Made by a program: the position numbers and the translations under genes. This document shows positions 52,769 through 59,855 of a stretch of DNA of 59,855 nt, one piece after another. Location: positions 1-59,855 of the forward strand of contig JBBSGB010000020.1 in assembly GCA_038254545.1 (NCBI GenBank), in the 5' to 3' direction. The notes below the pieces were generated by a model. It did no database searches. It saw nothing but the letters and a program-made list of their open reading frames with translations, and was not told the origin of the DNA. The first letter of the stretch is position 1. Every line of letters starts with the position of its first letter. This DNA is from CAHJXF01 sp038254545. GTDB lineage: Bacteria; Pseudomonadota; Gammaproteobacteria; Burkholderiales; Burkholderiaceae_D.

Positions 52769-55183
52769 ATGGCCACCAGCAAACCGACGTCAAGCGCAAA
52801 GCCCGAACGCAAGAGCAGCGGTAGCGCTGCCGCCAAGAGTTCAGCCAGCGGTCCATCGCATCGAGACGCCGCGGCAAGTGCCGACCGTCTCTCGCAGAAA
52901 GCGGCCGACACCGACAAGCTGGCCAGCGCGATGCCATACAACGCGATCAAGGCCAACGAGTACGGACACGAGCACGCGATCGCGCCGTCGCAAGGCCAGA
53001 CCGAAAGCGTGTCCAACGCGGACGTGGCCGCAAGCACCGTCAGCGAAGCCAACGCGTCGGGCAAGACCGGCGCGCCGCCCACGCAGGACGGCGCCCACGG
53101 CAATGACGGATCGCTCACGCACGTGCGCGCCAATTCGGGCGCGCAATACCTGACGACCAATCAGGGCGTCGCCATCGGAGACAACCAGAATTCATTGAAG
53201 GCGGGCCTGCGCGGGCCGACACTGCTCGAAGATTTCATCCTGCGCGAGAAGATCACGCACTTCGATCACGAGCGCATCCCCGAGCGCATCGTGCATGCGC
53301 GCGGCTCCGCGGCGCATGGTTATTTCGAGTGCTACAAGCCGCTCACCGAAATCACCAGGGCCGCGCCGTTCCAGGCCGCAGGCAAGCGCACGCCGGTATT
53401 CGTGCGCTTCTCGACGGTCGCAGGCGAGCGCGGCTCGACCGATACCGCGCGCGATATCCGCGGCTTCGCGGTGAAGTTCTATACCGATGAAGGCAACTGG
53501 GACCTGGTGGGCAACAACATCCCGGTGTTCTTCATCCAGGACGCGATGAAGTTTCCCGACCTGATACATGCGGTAAAGCCCGAGCCACACAACGCGATAC
53601 CTCAGGCGGCGTCTGCCCACGATACGTTCTGGGATTTCATTTCGCTGATGCCCGAAGCGACCCACGTCGTCACGTGGGTCATGTCGGACCGCGGCATTCC
53701 GCGCAGCCTGCGCATGATGCAGGGCTTTGGCGTGCACACCTTCCGTCTCGTCAACGATGCGGGAGAATCGGTGTTCTGCAAATTCCACTGGAAGCCGTTG
53801 CTCTGCACGCACTCGCTGGTGTGGGATGAGGCCGTGAAGATCTCAGGCGCCGATTCGGATTTTCATCGGCGCGATCTGTGGGAAGCGATCGAGGCCGGCG
53901 AATATCCGGAATGGGAATTGGGACTGCAGATTTTTACCGAAGAACAGGCGGACGGCTTCAGCTTCGACGTGCTCGACGCCACCAAGATCGTTCCCGAAGA
54001 GCTCGTGCCCCTGATGCCGGTCGGTCGCATGGTGCTGAACCGCAACCCCGATAATTTCTTTGCCGAGACCGAGCAGGTGGCGTTCTGCACCGCGCACATC
54101 GTGCCCGGCATCGACTTCAGCAACGACCCGCTGCTCGCCGGCCGGATCCATTCGTATGTGGACACGCAGATCAGCCGCCTGGGCGGGGCGAACTTCCACG
54201 AGATACCGATCAACGCGCCGCTGGCCCCCATCAACAACAACCAGCGCGACGGCATGCATCGGCAGACGATCGCGCGGGGCCGCGTCGCCTACGAGCCGAA
54301 CTCGCTGGCGGGCGGTTGCCCTTTCCAGGCGGGAACCCAGGGCTTCGTTTCCTTTCCCGAGCGAATCACCGAAGACAAGGTGCGCGGCAAGGCCGAGAAG
54401 TTCGCCGACCATTACACGCAGGCCACGCTGTTCTACAACAGTCAGACCGAGCAGGAGAAGGCTCACATCGTGGGAGGGTTTCGTTTCGAACTGAGCAAGG
54501 TGACGGTGCCCGCGATTCGCGAGCGCATGGTTTCGAGCCTCGTGAACGTCTCGCCCGAACTCGCCGCCAAGGTGGCCGAAGGTCTGGGCATCGACGTGCC
54601 GCCCGCGATGCCCAAGGCGATCAGCAAAGACGTCGTGCCCGAGGTCGAGTTGTCGCCGGCCCTGTCGCTGACGCATCTGCCAGGCGATGGCGGGATTCGC
54701 ACGCGCCGCATCGCGATGCTGGTTGCCGAGGGATCCAACCTGGCCAGCATCGATGCGTGCCGCGCCGCATTGAAGAGCGCGGGCGGCGTACCGTTGCTCG
54801 TCGCGCCGCGCCTGGGTACATACAAAGCGGACGGCAAGGGACGCTTCGAAGCCGATGCCTCGATGGAAAACGCGGCGCCGGTTTTGTTCGATGCCCTGAT
54901 CGTGGTCGATGGCGACGCTGCGATCGACGCGCTTGAGAAAATCGGCAACACGATGGAGTTCGTCAAGGACCAGTACCGCCATGGCAAGACAATGATGATG
55001 ATCGGCGCTGCGAGGCGCTTGCTCGACAAGGCGGGGATTGCGCAGCAACTACCCGATGGCTCGCAGGACCCCGGATTGATTGTGGCTGGCAGCACACCCG
55101 GTTCGAACGACATCAAGACCTTCATCGAAGCGCTTGCGCGCCATCGGCATCCGGAACGGGACATGGATCCGCCGTTGATCTGA
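52769..55183 (+). CDS. katE: Large-subunit catalase HPII
   Basis: A cytoplasmic monofunctional haem catalase of 804 residues, close to the 753 of E. coli KatE but with a longer N-terminus. The first 120 residues are polar and low in complexity (Ser/Ala/Lys-rich). The core has the distal histidine in RIVHARGSAAHGYFE near 177, the distal asparagine in DLVGNNIPVFFIQD, and the haem-ligand tyrosine in RIHSYVDTQISRL near 467. A C-terminal flavodoxin/GATase1-like domain from about 640 (RRIAMLVAEGSNLASIDACR) marks the large-subunit class. It is often under RpoS or OxyR control; no site is visible. An intrinsic terminator follows. Confidence 0.95.
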   Translation: MATSKPTSSAKPERKSSGSAAAKSSASGPSHRDAAASADRLSQKAADTDKLASAMPYNAIKANEYGHEHAIAPSQGQTESVSNADVAASTVSEANASGKTGAPPTQDGAHGNDGSLTHVRANSGAQYLTTNQGVAIGDNQNSLKAGLRGPTLLEDFILREKITHFDHERIPERIVHARGSAAHGYFECYKPLTEITRAAPFQAAGKRTPVFVRFSTVAGERGSTDTARDIRGFAVKFYTDEGNWDLVGNNIPVFFIQDAMKFPDLIHAVKPEPHNAIPQAASAHDTFWDFISLMPEATHVVTWVMSDRGIPRSLRMMQGFGVHTFRLVNDAGESVFCKFHWKPLLCTHSLVWDEAVKISGADSDFHRRDLWEAIEAGEYPEWELGLQIFTEEQADGFSFDVLDATKIVPEELVPLMPVGRMVLNRNPDNFFAETEQVAFCTAHIVPGIDFSNDPLLAGRIHSYVDTQISRLGGANFHEIPINAPLAPINNNQRDGMHRQTIARGRVAYEPNSLAGGCPFQAGTQGFVSFPERITEDKVRGKAEKFADHYTQATLFYNSQTEQEKAHIVGGFRFELSKVTVPAIRERMVSSLVNVSPELAAKVAEGLGIDVPPAMPKAISKDVVPEVELSPALSLTHLPGDGGIRTRRIAMLVAEGSNLASIDACRAALKSAGGVPLLVAPRLGTYKADGKGRFEADASMENAAPVLFDALIVVDGDAAIDALEKIGNTMEFVKDQYRHGKTMMMIGAARRLLDKAGIAQQLPDGSQDPGLIVAGSTPGSNDIKTFIEALARHRHPERDMDPPLI

Positions 55184-55206
55184 CGTCATACCGCTCGAAG
55201 AAAAAA

Positions 55207-55232
55207 ACAAAGCCCGCGCAAGCGGGCTTTGT
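55207..55232. terminator. Bidirectional intrinsic terminator between katE and a hypothetical gene
   Basis: An 11-base stem, ACAAAGCCCGC with GCGGGCTTTGT, closed by a GCAA loop. On the + strand it ends in TTTGTTTT and on the minus strand in TTTGTTTTTTT, so it can stop transcription from katE and from the convergent gene at 55252. Confidence 0.92.
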
Positions 55233-55251
55233 TTTGGAAGGTCCGCGTCGC

Positions 55252-55542
55252 TCAGCGCGCGGTCTGCTTGATGGCTTTCTTTTTCGCGGGCACCAGCGCA
55301 GTAGCGGGAGGAGCAATCTGTGCGGCCTCGGGAGACTGTGCATTGCCCTGCTCGTAGATCGTCTCGATCAGCTTGCGATGCGAGTCCTCGAATGCCTCGA
55401 TGGCCGGAAAGATCGCGGAAAATTCGGCGGCGCCCGCTGTCCATTGCGCAAGCGCGCGCGAAAGCCCCCTGCGCAATTCTTCGTATTCACGCTTGGCGGC
55501 ATACAGGGGCTCAAAAGGCTTCTCAGGTGTGGGTCGCTTCAT
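55252..55542 (-). CDS. Small hypothetical protein, helical
   Basis: A 96-residue protein I do not recognise. It begins MKRPTPEKPFEPLYAAKREY and is mainly helical through ELRRGLSRALAQWTAGAAEF and DSHRKLIETIYEQGNAQSPE, with a basic Ala/Lys-rich tail ending KKKAIKQTAR. The amphipathic helices and lysine-rich end are somewhat like phasins or DNA-associated proteins, but no motif proves this. It lies 29 bases downstream of the tRNA-Ser gene on the same strand. Confidence 0.6.
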   Translation of the reverse strand: MKRPTPEKPFEPLYAAKREYEELRRGLSRALAQWTAGAAEFSAIFPAIEAFEDSHRKLIETIYEQGNAQSPEAAQIAPPATALVPAKKKAIKQTAR

Positions 55543-55570
55543 CGCTTCTTTCGTATTGATGTCGCCGCGT

Positions 55571-55663
55571 TGGCGGAGACGAAGGGATTCGAACCCTTGA
55601 TGCAGGTTTTGCCCGCATGCTCCCTTAGCAGGGGAGTGCCTTCGACCTCTCGGCCACGTCTCC
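55571..55663 (-). tRNA. tRNA-Ser (anticodon GCU)
   Basis: A 93-base class II tRNA on the minus strand, including an encoded CCA end. The 7-base acceptor stem pairs GGAGACG with CGTCTCC. The anticodon arm CCCCTGCTAAGGGAG holds GCT, and the T arm contains GGGTTCGAATCCC. A long variable arm (GCATGCGGGCAAAACCTGC region) is typical of serine tRNAs. The discriminator base is G, as expected for serine. Confidence 0.97.
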
Positions 55664-55791
55664 GGCGATTGACGATCCCGTCGCAGGCGGCGCAGTGTAC
55701 CTGCTAGCACTGCAGCCGGCAAACGAGCAGCCCTGTCGGAACACTTGACACCTTAGTAGTTGAAGCGTCAACGATCACCGCTAAGTCGTTG

Positions 55792-56724
55792 ATGCCAAAG
55801 CGCCGCTTGAAGATGGCTCGCGATTTTTGCGTCGCCAACCTCTTTCAGCAGGAGCACGATGTCATTAAGCAATTCGCCACCTATGTAACGCAAGCTGCGG
55901 TTGCGATCTGCGTCTCTGCCGCCTCGACGGCCTGGGCCGTGCCGGTGTTCATGACGTTCGAAGCGGCGGGTTCCAATGCCGCAGCGATCACCGCGACGCG
56001 CGACGCGTTTCGCAGTGCTGTCGGCGGCCACCGTGGCCGGGGCCAACGGGTCGTTCGGCGGTTTGCGCCGTGAGATCAACTGGGATGGCGTCCCGGATGC
56101 GCGCTCGGACCCCAACCCGTTTCCGGCGGACTTCTTCAACACGACGTCGCCGCGCGGCGCGGTCTTCAGCCACCGGGACAGGTTTTCTCGTCAGCGCCAA
56201 CGCGGGCACCGTATCGCCGATCCTGTTCGGATTCCCGAGCGACTTCCAGGTGTTCAGCCCGCAGCGCCTGTTCACCGCAGTCAACAGCAACGTGACCGAC
56301 GTGAACTTCTTCGTGCCGGGCACGACGACCGCAGCGACCACCACCGCGTTCGGATTGATTTTCGTGGACGTCGAGGTCGCGGGAAGCACACGCCTCCACT
56401 TCTTCGACGCCAGCAACGCGCTGATCCACTCGCGCAACGCGCTCGTCACCGGCAACCAGGGCCTGAGTTTTCTCGGCGCTACGGTCACGGACGGCAGCAT
56501 CTCCCGAGTGCGCATCACGTCGGGTACGAATACCATCGTCTCCAACGGCGTGCTCGGCGACGCCGTGGACGATGTGGTCGTGATGGACGACTTCCTGTAT
56601 GCGGAGCTGGCGGCGCGCATCGCAGCGATCCCCGAGCCGTCCGCGATTGCGCTCTTCGCGCTCGGCGCGTTGGGCGGGCTGGTTGCGATGCGCAGGCGCC
56701 GCGCGCGCTGGGGGGTCCCGCTGA
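55792..56724 (+). pseudogene. PEP-CTERM protein with several one-base frameshifts
   Basis: Across three frames this region encodes a secreted protein: a signal region QFATYVTQAAVAICVSAAST, then AVPVFMTFEAAGSNAAAI, GGLRREINWDGVPDARSDPN, FFVPGTTTAATTTAFGLIFV and a PEP-CTERM sorting tail IPEPSAIALFALGALGGLVA followed by basic residues. Frame changes occur near 56027 and 56171, both at GCCACCG. A third, at the G6 run 56710-56715, removes the natural TGA at 56722-56724. A probable fourth lies near 55863, where a good ATG with AGGAG upstream (55859) is one base out of frame. PEP-CTERM proteins are sorted by an exosortase to the cell surface. It lies between lysC and tRNA-Ser. Confidence 0.78.
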
Positions 56725-56732
56725 AACGGCGA

Positions 56733-57989
56733 CTAGGGGGCCGCCTGCTCAAGTCCGAACGCCTTGTGCAGCGCGCGCACGGCGAGCTCCATGTACTTGT
56801 CGTCGATGATCACCGAGATCTTGATCTCGGAAGTCGAGATCATCTGGATGTTGATGCCTTCCTCGGACAGCGTCCTGAACATCAGGCTCGCGATGCCCAC
56901 GTGCGAGCGCATGCCGATGCCTACCGCCGAGACCTTGCAGACCTTCTCGTCGCTGCCGATCTCGCGCGCGCCGATCGCATTCTTGACCTTCGCGTCGATC
57001 ACGGCCAGCGCCTGCAGGTATTCGTTGCGATGGACCGTGAACGAAAAGTCGGTGGTGCCGCCCACGCTCTGGTTCTGGATGATCATATCGACGTCGATGT
57101 TGGCATCGGCGATCGGCCCGAGGATCTGATACGCGATGCCCGGCTTGTCGGGCACGCCGAGGATCGTGATCTTGGCTTCGTCGCGATTGAACGCGATGCC
57201 GGAGATGACTGCCTGTTCCATGTTCTCGTCTTCCTCGAAGGTGATCAGCGTGCCCGAACGCATTTCTTCGGCCAGCGGGATGAGAGGGTCGGTGAGGCTG
57301 GAGAGCACGCGCACCGGGACCTGATACTTGCCCGCGAATTCGACCGAGCGGATCTGCAGGACCTTCGATCCGAGCGATGCCATCTCGAGCATTTCCTCGA
57401 ACGAGATGACCTTCAGGCGCCGTGCTTCCGTCACGATGCGCGGGTCGGTCGTGTATACGCCGTCGACGTCGGTGAAGATCAGGCACTCGGCGGCCTTCAA
57501 CGCGGCCGCGACCGCGACCGCGGACGTGTCCGAGCCGCCTCGACCGAGCGTGGTGATGTGGCCTTCGTCATCGACGCCTTGGAAACCGGTGATGACCACG
57601 ACCTTGCCATCGTCGAGGTCGCGCATCACCCGCATGCGATCGATAGCCTGGATGCGCGCCTTGGTATATGCGCTGTCGGTCCTGATCGGTACCTGCCATC
57701 CGGCATAGCTGCGCGCTTCGATTTTTTCCTCGGCGAGCGCGAGGGCGAGCAGGCCGACCGAAACCTGTTCACCGGTCGCCGCGATCATGTCGAGTTCGCG
57801 CGGGTCGGGGCTGTCGGTGATCTGACGCGCGAGCGCGAGCAGGCGATTGGTCTCGCCCGCCATCGCCGACGGCACCACCACGACTTGATGACCCGCCCTT
57901 TGCCACTTCGCGACGCGGCGCGCGACGTTGCGGATGCGCTCGGCCGAGCCCATCGAGGTGCCGCCGTACTTGTGAACAATCAAGGCCAT
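56733..57989 (-). CDS. lysC: Aspartokinase
   Basis: Phosphorylates aspartate, the first step to lysine, threonine, methionine and diaminopimelate; feedback control acts through two C-terminal ACT domains. The 418-residue product begins MALIVHKYGGTSMGSAERI (KYGGTS catalytic motif), has VITGFQGVDDEGHITTLGRG and GSDTSAVAVAAALKA for ATP and aspartate binding, and ACT domains from about 265 and 345 (KITILGVPDKPGIAYQILG, CKVSAVGIGMRSHVGIASLM). The start at 57989 is chosen because MALIVHKYGGTS is the family's N-terminus; the frame is open nine codons further. Complete and clean between two broken genes. Works with Asd encoded at 13.2 kb. Confidence 0.97.
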   Translation of the reverse strand: MALIVHKYGGTSMGSAERIRNVARRVAKWQRAGHQVVVVPSAMAGETNRLLALARQITDSPDPRELDMIAATGEQVSVGLLALALAEEKIEARSYAGWQVPIRTDSAYTKARIQAIDRMRVMRDLDDGKVVVITGFQGVDDEGHITTLGRGGSDTSAVAVAAALKAAECLIFTDVDGVYTTDPRIVTEARRLKVISFEEMLEMASLGSKVLQIRSVEFAGKYQVPVRVLSSLTDPLIPLAEEMRSGTLITFEEDENMEQAVISGIAFNRDEAKITILGVPDKPGIAYQILGPIADANIDVDMIIQNQSVGGTTDFSFTVHRNEYLQALAVIDAKVKNAIGAREIGSDEKVCKVSAVGIGMRSHVGIASLMFRTLSEEGINIQMISTSEIKISVIIDDKYMELAVRALHKAFGLEQAAP

Positions 57990-58130
57990 TAGACAAAAGC
58001 GCGGGCGTTGCCGCAACGTGCAAAGCCCGACAATCTAATGGACGCGGTCTCCTGAAGCAAATCAGCAGGGCTGTTGCGAGCCGCGGCTTAGCGCTGTCAT
58101 CGCCGCGCATCCGCGGCGCGCGCACTGGCG

Positions 58131-59582
58131 TCAGCGGCGCCTGCGTCGGGCGACGGCGGTCAGGCCCGCGAGCCCGGCAAGGACCAGCGGTGCGGTGCCG
58201 GGTTCGGGCACGACCGCCTGGGCAACGAAACTCGACCCCTCGAGGTCCGCATCGGTGACGCCGAGAACGTAGAACATGTTCTGCCCCGAGGTTCCCGGCA
58301 GGAAGTCGTTGTCGTTGGCGATCCACAGCGTGTGCTCGAGGATGCCGTTGACGACGATGTCCTCGCCGAACGCAATGCCTTCGATCTTCGAAGGGATCGC
58401 GTTGGACGCGATGCCGTTCGCGTTCAGCAGCGCAACCAAGTCCACGAAGCTGGTTTTGCCGACCGCAGCGGCCGCGGCTGCGGCGCCGGTGAGGGCGGTG
58501 ATGTCGGTTGCGCCGGTGAGGTTGATCTTGTAGAGCGTTTTCGCGACCGCGGTGCTGCCGTCGCCCAGGCCCTTACCGTCCCGCTCGTCGATGATGAACT
58601 CGTGATCGTTGAGTGCCGTGATCTCGCTGGCGCCCGAACCGTTGGTCAGCTTGTAGCCGTACTCGTGGGTTGTGCCCGTGGCGATATCGATGGTGACGAT
58701 GCGCAGCAGCTTGTTCGCCGCGCTCACCGCGGCGTCCTAGATCAGCGGCGCCTGCATGATGCCTACCAGCGTCTTGCCGTCGGGCGTGATGGCGAGGCCT
58801 TCCATGCCTTTGTTGGCGACGCGACCGCTTGCGTTGCTACCGATCTCGGTGGCGCCCATCGGACTCAGGTTCGCGATATCCAGGTTGCCCGGCAACGCGA
58901 ACGACTTGATGCGCGCCCCGGTCGCGCGATCGAATTGATAGACGTATGGGCCGTACTCATCAGAAATGAAGACGCTCTCGCCGTCGTTGGATATTCGCAT
59001 CCCTTCGGGATCGAGTCGTGCATTGCTGGCGTTGCCCGAATTGCCTGGCCCGAAATTGTCAGAGCGGCCGGTGAAGTAGTAGGCGCTGCTCGTGTTGTTC
59101 GCAGGTGCGCCCGAGCCGAGCGGCGTCCCGTCACTCTTGTTGCCCAAGCCGGCTCCCGTGCCATATGTCAGCGGCGTCGGGCTATAGAGAAGAGTGGTTG
59201 CAGCAAGACTGGCTCCGAGCGTGAACGGTAATGGGGCGCCCGAGCCGTTCGCTGTCAAGTTCATCCGCACGGTCTGGAAACGCGCGATGTACGACACCGT
59301 GTCGTCGACGGCGCTGTTGTACGCGGTCGCATTCGGCCCGCGATCGGGTGCGGCGAGGAAGGTGTTGCCGCCGGCCCAAGCCAGCGCCGATCCGATCCCG
59401 CCGAGCACGTTGCCGGCAAGCCCGTTCTCGAGCGGTGCGGTCAGGCCCGAGAGATCGACGCCTTTCCCTGCCGACGAATCCGCCAACGTACCGATGGCCA
59501 AGAGCGTCGGCGTCGCCATGGCGGGCAGGGTGGCAAGCGTGGTGGCGCCGAGAAGAAGCGCGCGTATCGTCGTGTTCAGCAT
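58131..59582 (-). pseudogene. Phytase-like esterase with PEP-CTERM anchor, in-frame amber stop
   Basis: Read from ATG 59580-59582, a signal peptide (TTIRALLLGATTLATLPAMA) leads into a beta-propeller-like domain with GGNTFLAAPDRGPNATAYNS, LDPEGMRISNDGESVFISDE and GMEGLAITPDGKTLVGIMQA, the pattern of the 'esterase-like activity of phytase' family. A TAG at 58737-58739 stops the frame after MQAPLI. The same frame then goes on with ANKLLRIVTIDIATGTTHEY, KIEGIAFGEDI and a PEP-CTERM tail VVPEPGTAPLVLAGLAGLTA followed by RRRRR, ending at 58131. Removing the stop would give one protein of about 483 residues. Restart at the ATG at 58727 would give a fragment without a signal peptide. Confidence 0.82.
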
Positions 59583-59855
59583 AGGTCGTGTCCCCGAGTG
59601 GTCGTGGTCAAACGCCGGCGACGATAGCAGGGGGCTTCGGGGGTGTGCGTGAAGGTTTGATGACACGCGCACAGTCGACGGCTTCGCTCTTGACAAGCTC
59701 GGCGTGGCGTGGCTATGCCGCTCACATATTGTCGGACCGCCGCGTGCGATCGAGGTACCGGGATGCGATCATTCGTGTCCGACTTCGAACCGGCTTCCGA
59801 TGACATCTGCCGCAGCAGTCTCGACCCACGCAGCGGCTTCGCATCCTGCCCGAGC
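59583..59855. other. End of window, no gene recognised
   Basis: 273 bases upstream of the phytase-like gene. Short open frames exist on both strands but none has recognisable protein features. The promoter of the phytase-like gene should lie here; no clear boxes are seen. tilS, often found near lysC in relatives, is not present within the window. Confidence 0.4.

Noticed and set aside
56070..57992. A 640-codon open frame on the + strand running through lysC
   Set aside because: Its first part is the PEP-CTERM gene; beyond the G6 run at 56710 it is merely antisense to lysC, which is clearly the real gene.
56733..58130. Lysine riboswitch upstream of lysC
   Set aside because: The 141-base gap upstream of the lysC start has no recognisable lysine-riboswitch core, and such elements are not usual in this group.
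28956..58739. Stop codon readthrough or recoding as a genome-wide feature
   Set aside because: All three stop types are involved, normal genes here also end in these codons, and frameshifts and deletions occur in the same region, so gene decay is simpler.
1..59855. CRISPR arrays, insertion sequences, integrases, rRNA
   Set aside because: No regularly spaced repeats, transposase or integrase motifs, or rRNA sequences were recognised.

Overview
The window is about 60 kb of GC-rich DNA from a betaproteobacterium, most likely of the order Burkholderiales. The main evidence is a gene order typical of that group: leuC, a small entericidin-type lipoprotein, leuD, leuB, asd, fimV, truA, trpF, trpB, trpA, accD. 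The MFS/PlsC gene next to aroC, the trxB-ftsK-lolA grouping, tRNA-Ser near lysC and the PEP-CTERM proteins agree with this. I could not search databases, so the genus is open.

Layout. 1-8.1 kb: a cut-off metY, then on the + strand pip, a CBS protein, a DUF1272 protein, a renalase-like FAD enzyme, an LplT-PlsC fusion, aroC and a sterol-carrier-type thiolase. 8.2-9.7 kb (-): an NTF2-like gene and a merR gene behind a textbook MerR-type promoter, then a decayed chalcone-isomerase-like gene. 9.7-22.4 kb (+): leucine, aspartate-semialdehyde, FimV, TruA, tryptophan and AccD genes, many coupled by ATGA overlaps. 22.4-26.7 kb: Smr protein, trxB and ftsK. 26.8-33.1 kb (-): a signalling operon (response-regulator cyclase, hybrid histidine kinase, outer-membrane porin, small periplasmic binding-like protein) lying between ftsK and lolA. 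33.4-55.2 kb: lolA and then a mosaic of small accessory genes (OsmC, DUF1304, cupin, DUF2214, acid phosphatase, VOC, phospholipase D-like, SDR, a large TolB-propeller amidohydrolase, DUF924, GNAT, katE) interspersed with many broken genes. 55.2-59.9 kb: a terminator, a small hypothetical gene, tRNA-Ser(GCU), and lysC flanked by two broken PEP-CTERM genes.

The clearest unusual property is the number and placement of broken genes. The core biosynthetic genes are intact apart from the last codons of leuC. Between 26.7 and 59.9 kb I find premature stops, single-base frameshifts, internal deletions or 5' truncations in ten loci: porin, histidine kinase, YdeI-like, cation-efflux, YfcE-like, GNAT, MFS, Na+/H+ antiporter and two PEP-CTERM proteins. 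Because neighbours such as lysC, katE and the 1074-residue amidohydrolase are clean, gene decay looks more likely than uniform sequencing error, although some single-base losses in G/C-rich contexts could be base-calling errors.

The best candidate for an undescribed system is the operon at 26.8-33.1 kb. It joins an outer-membrane channel, a one-lobe periplasmic binding-like protein, a membrane hybrid kinase with a C-terminal Hpt domain, and a receiver-cyclase whose purine-specificity residues are atypical. In this genome the kinase is cut off from its Hpt domain by stop codons and the porin signal peptide is out of frame, so the local copy may be inactive.
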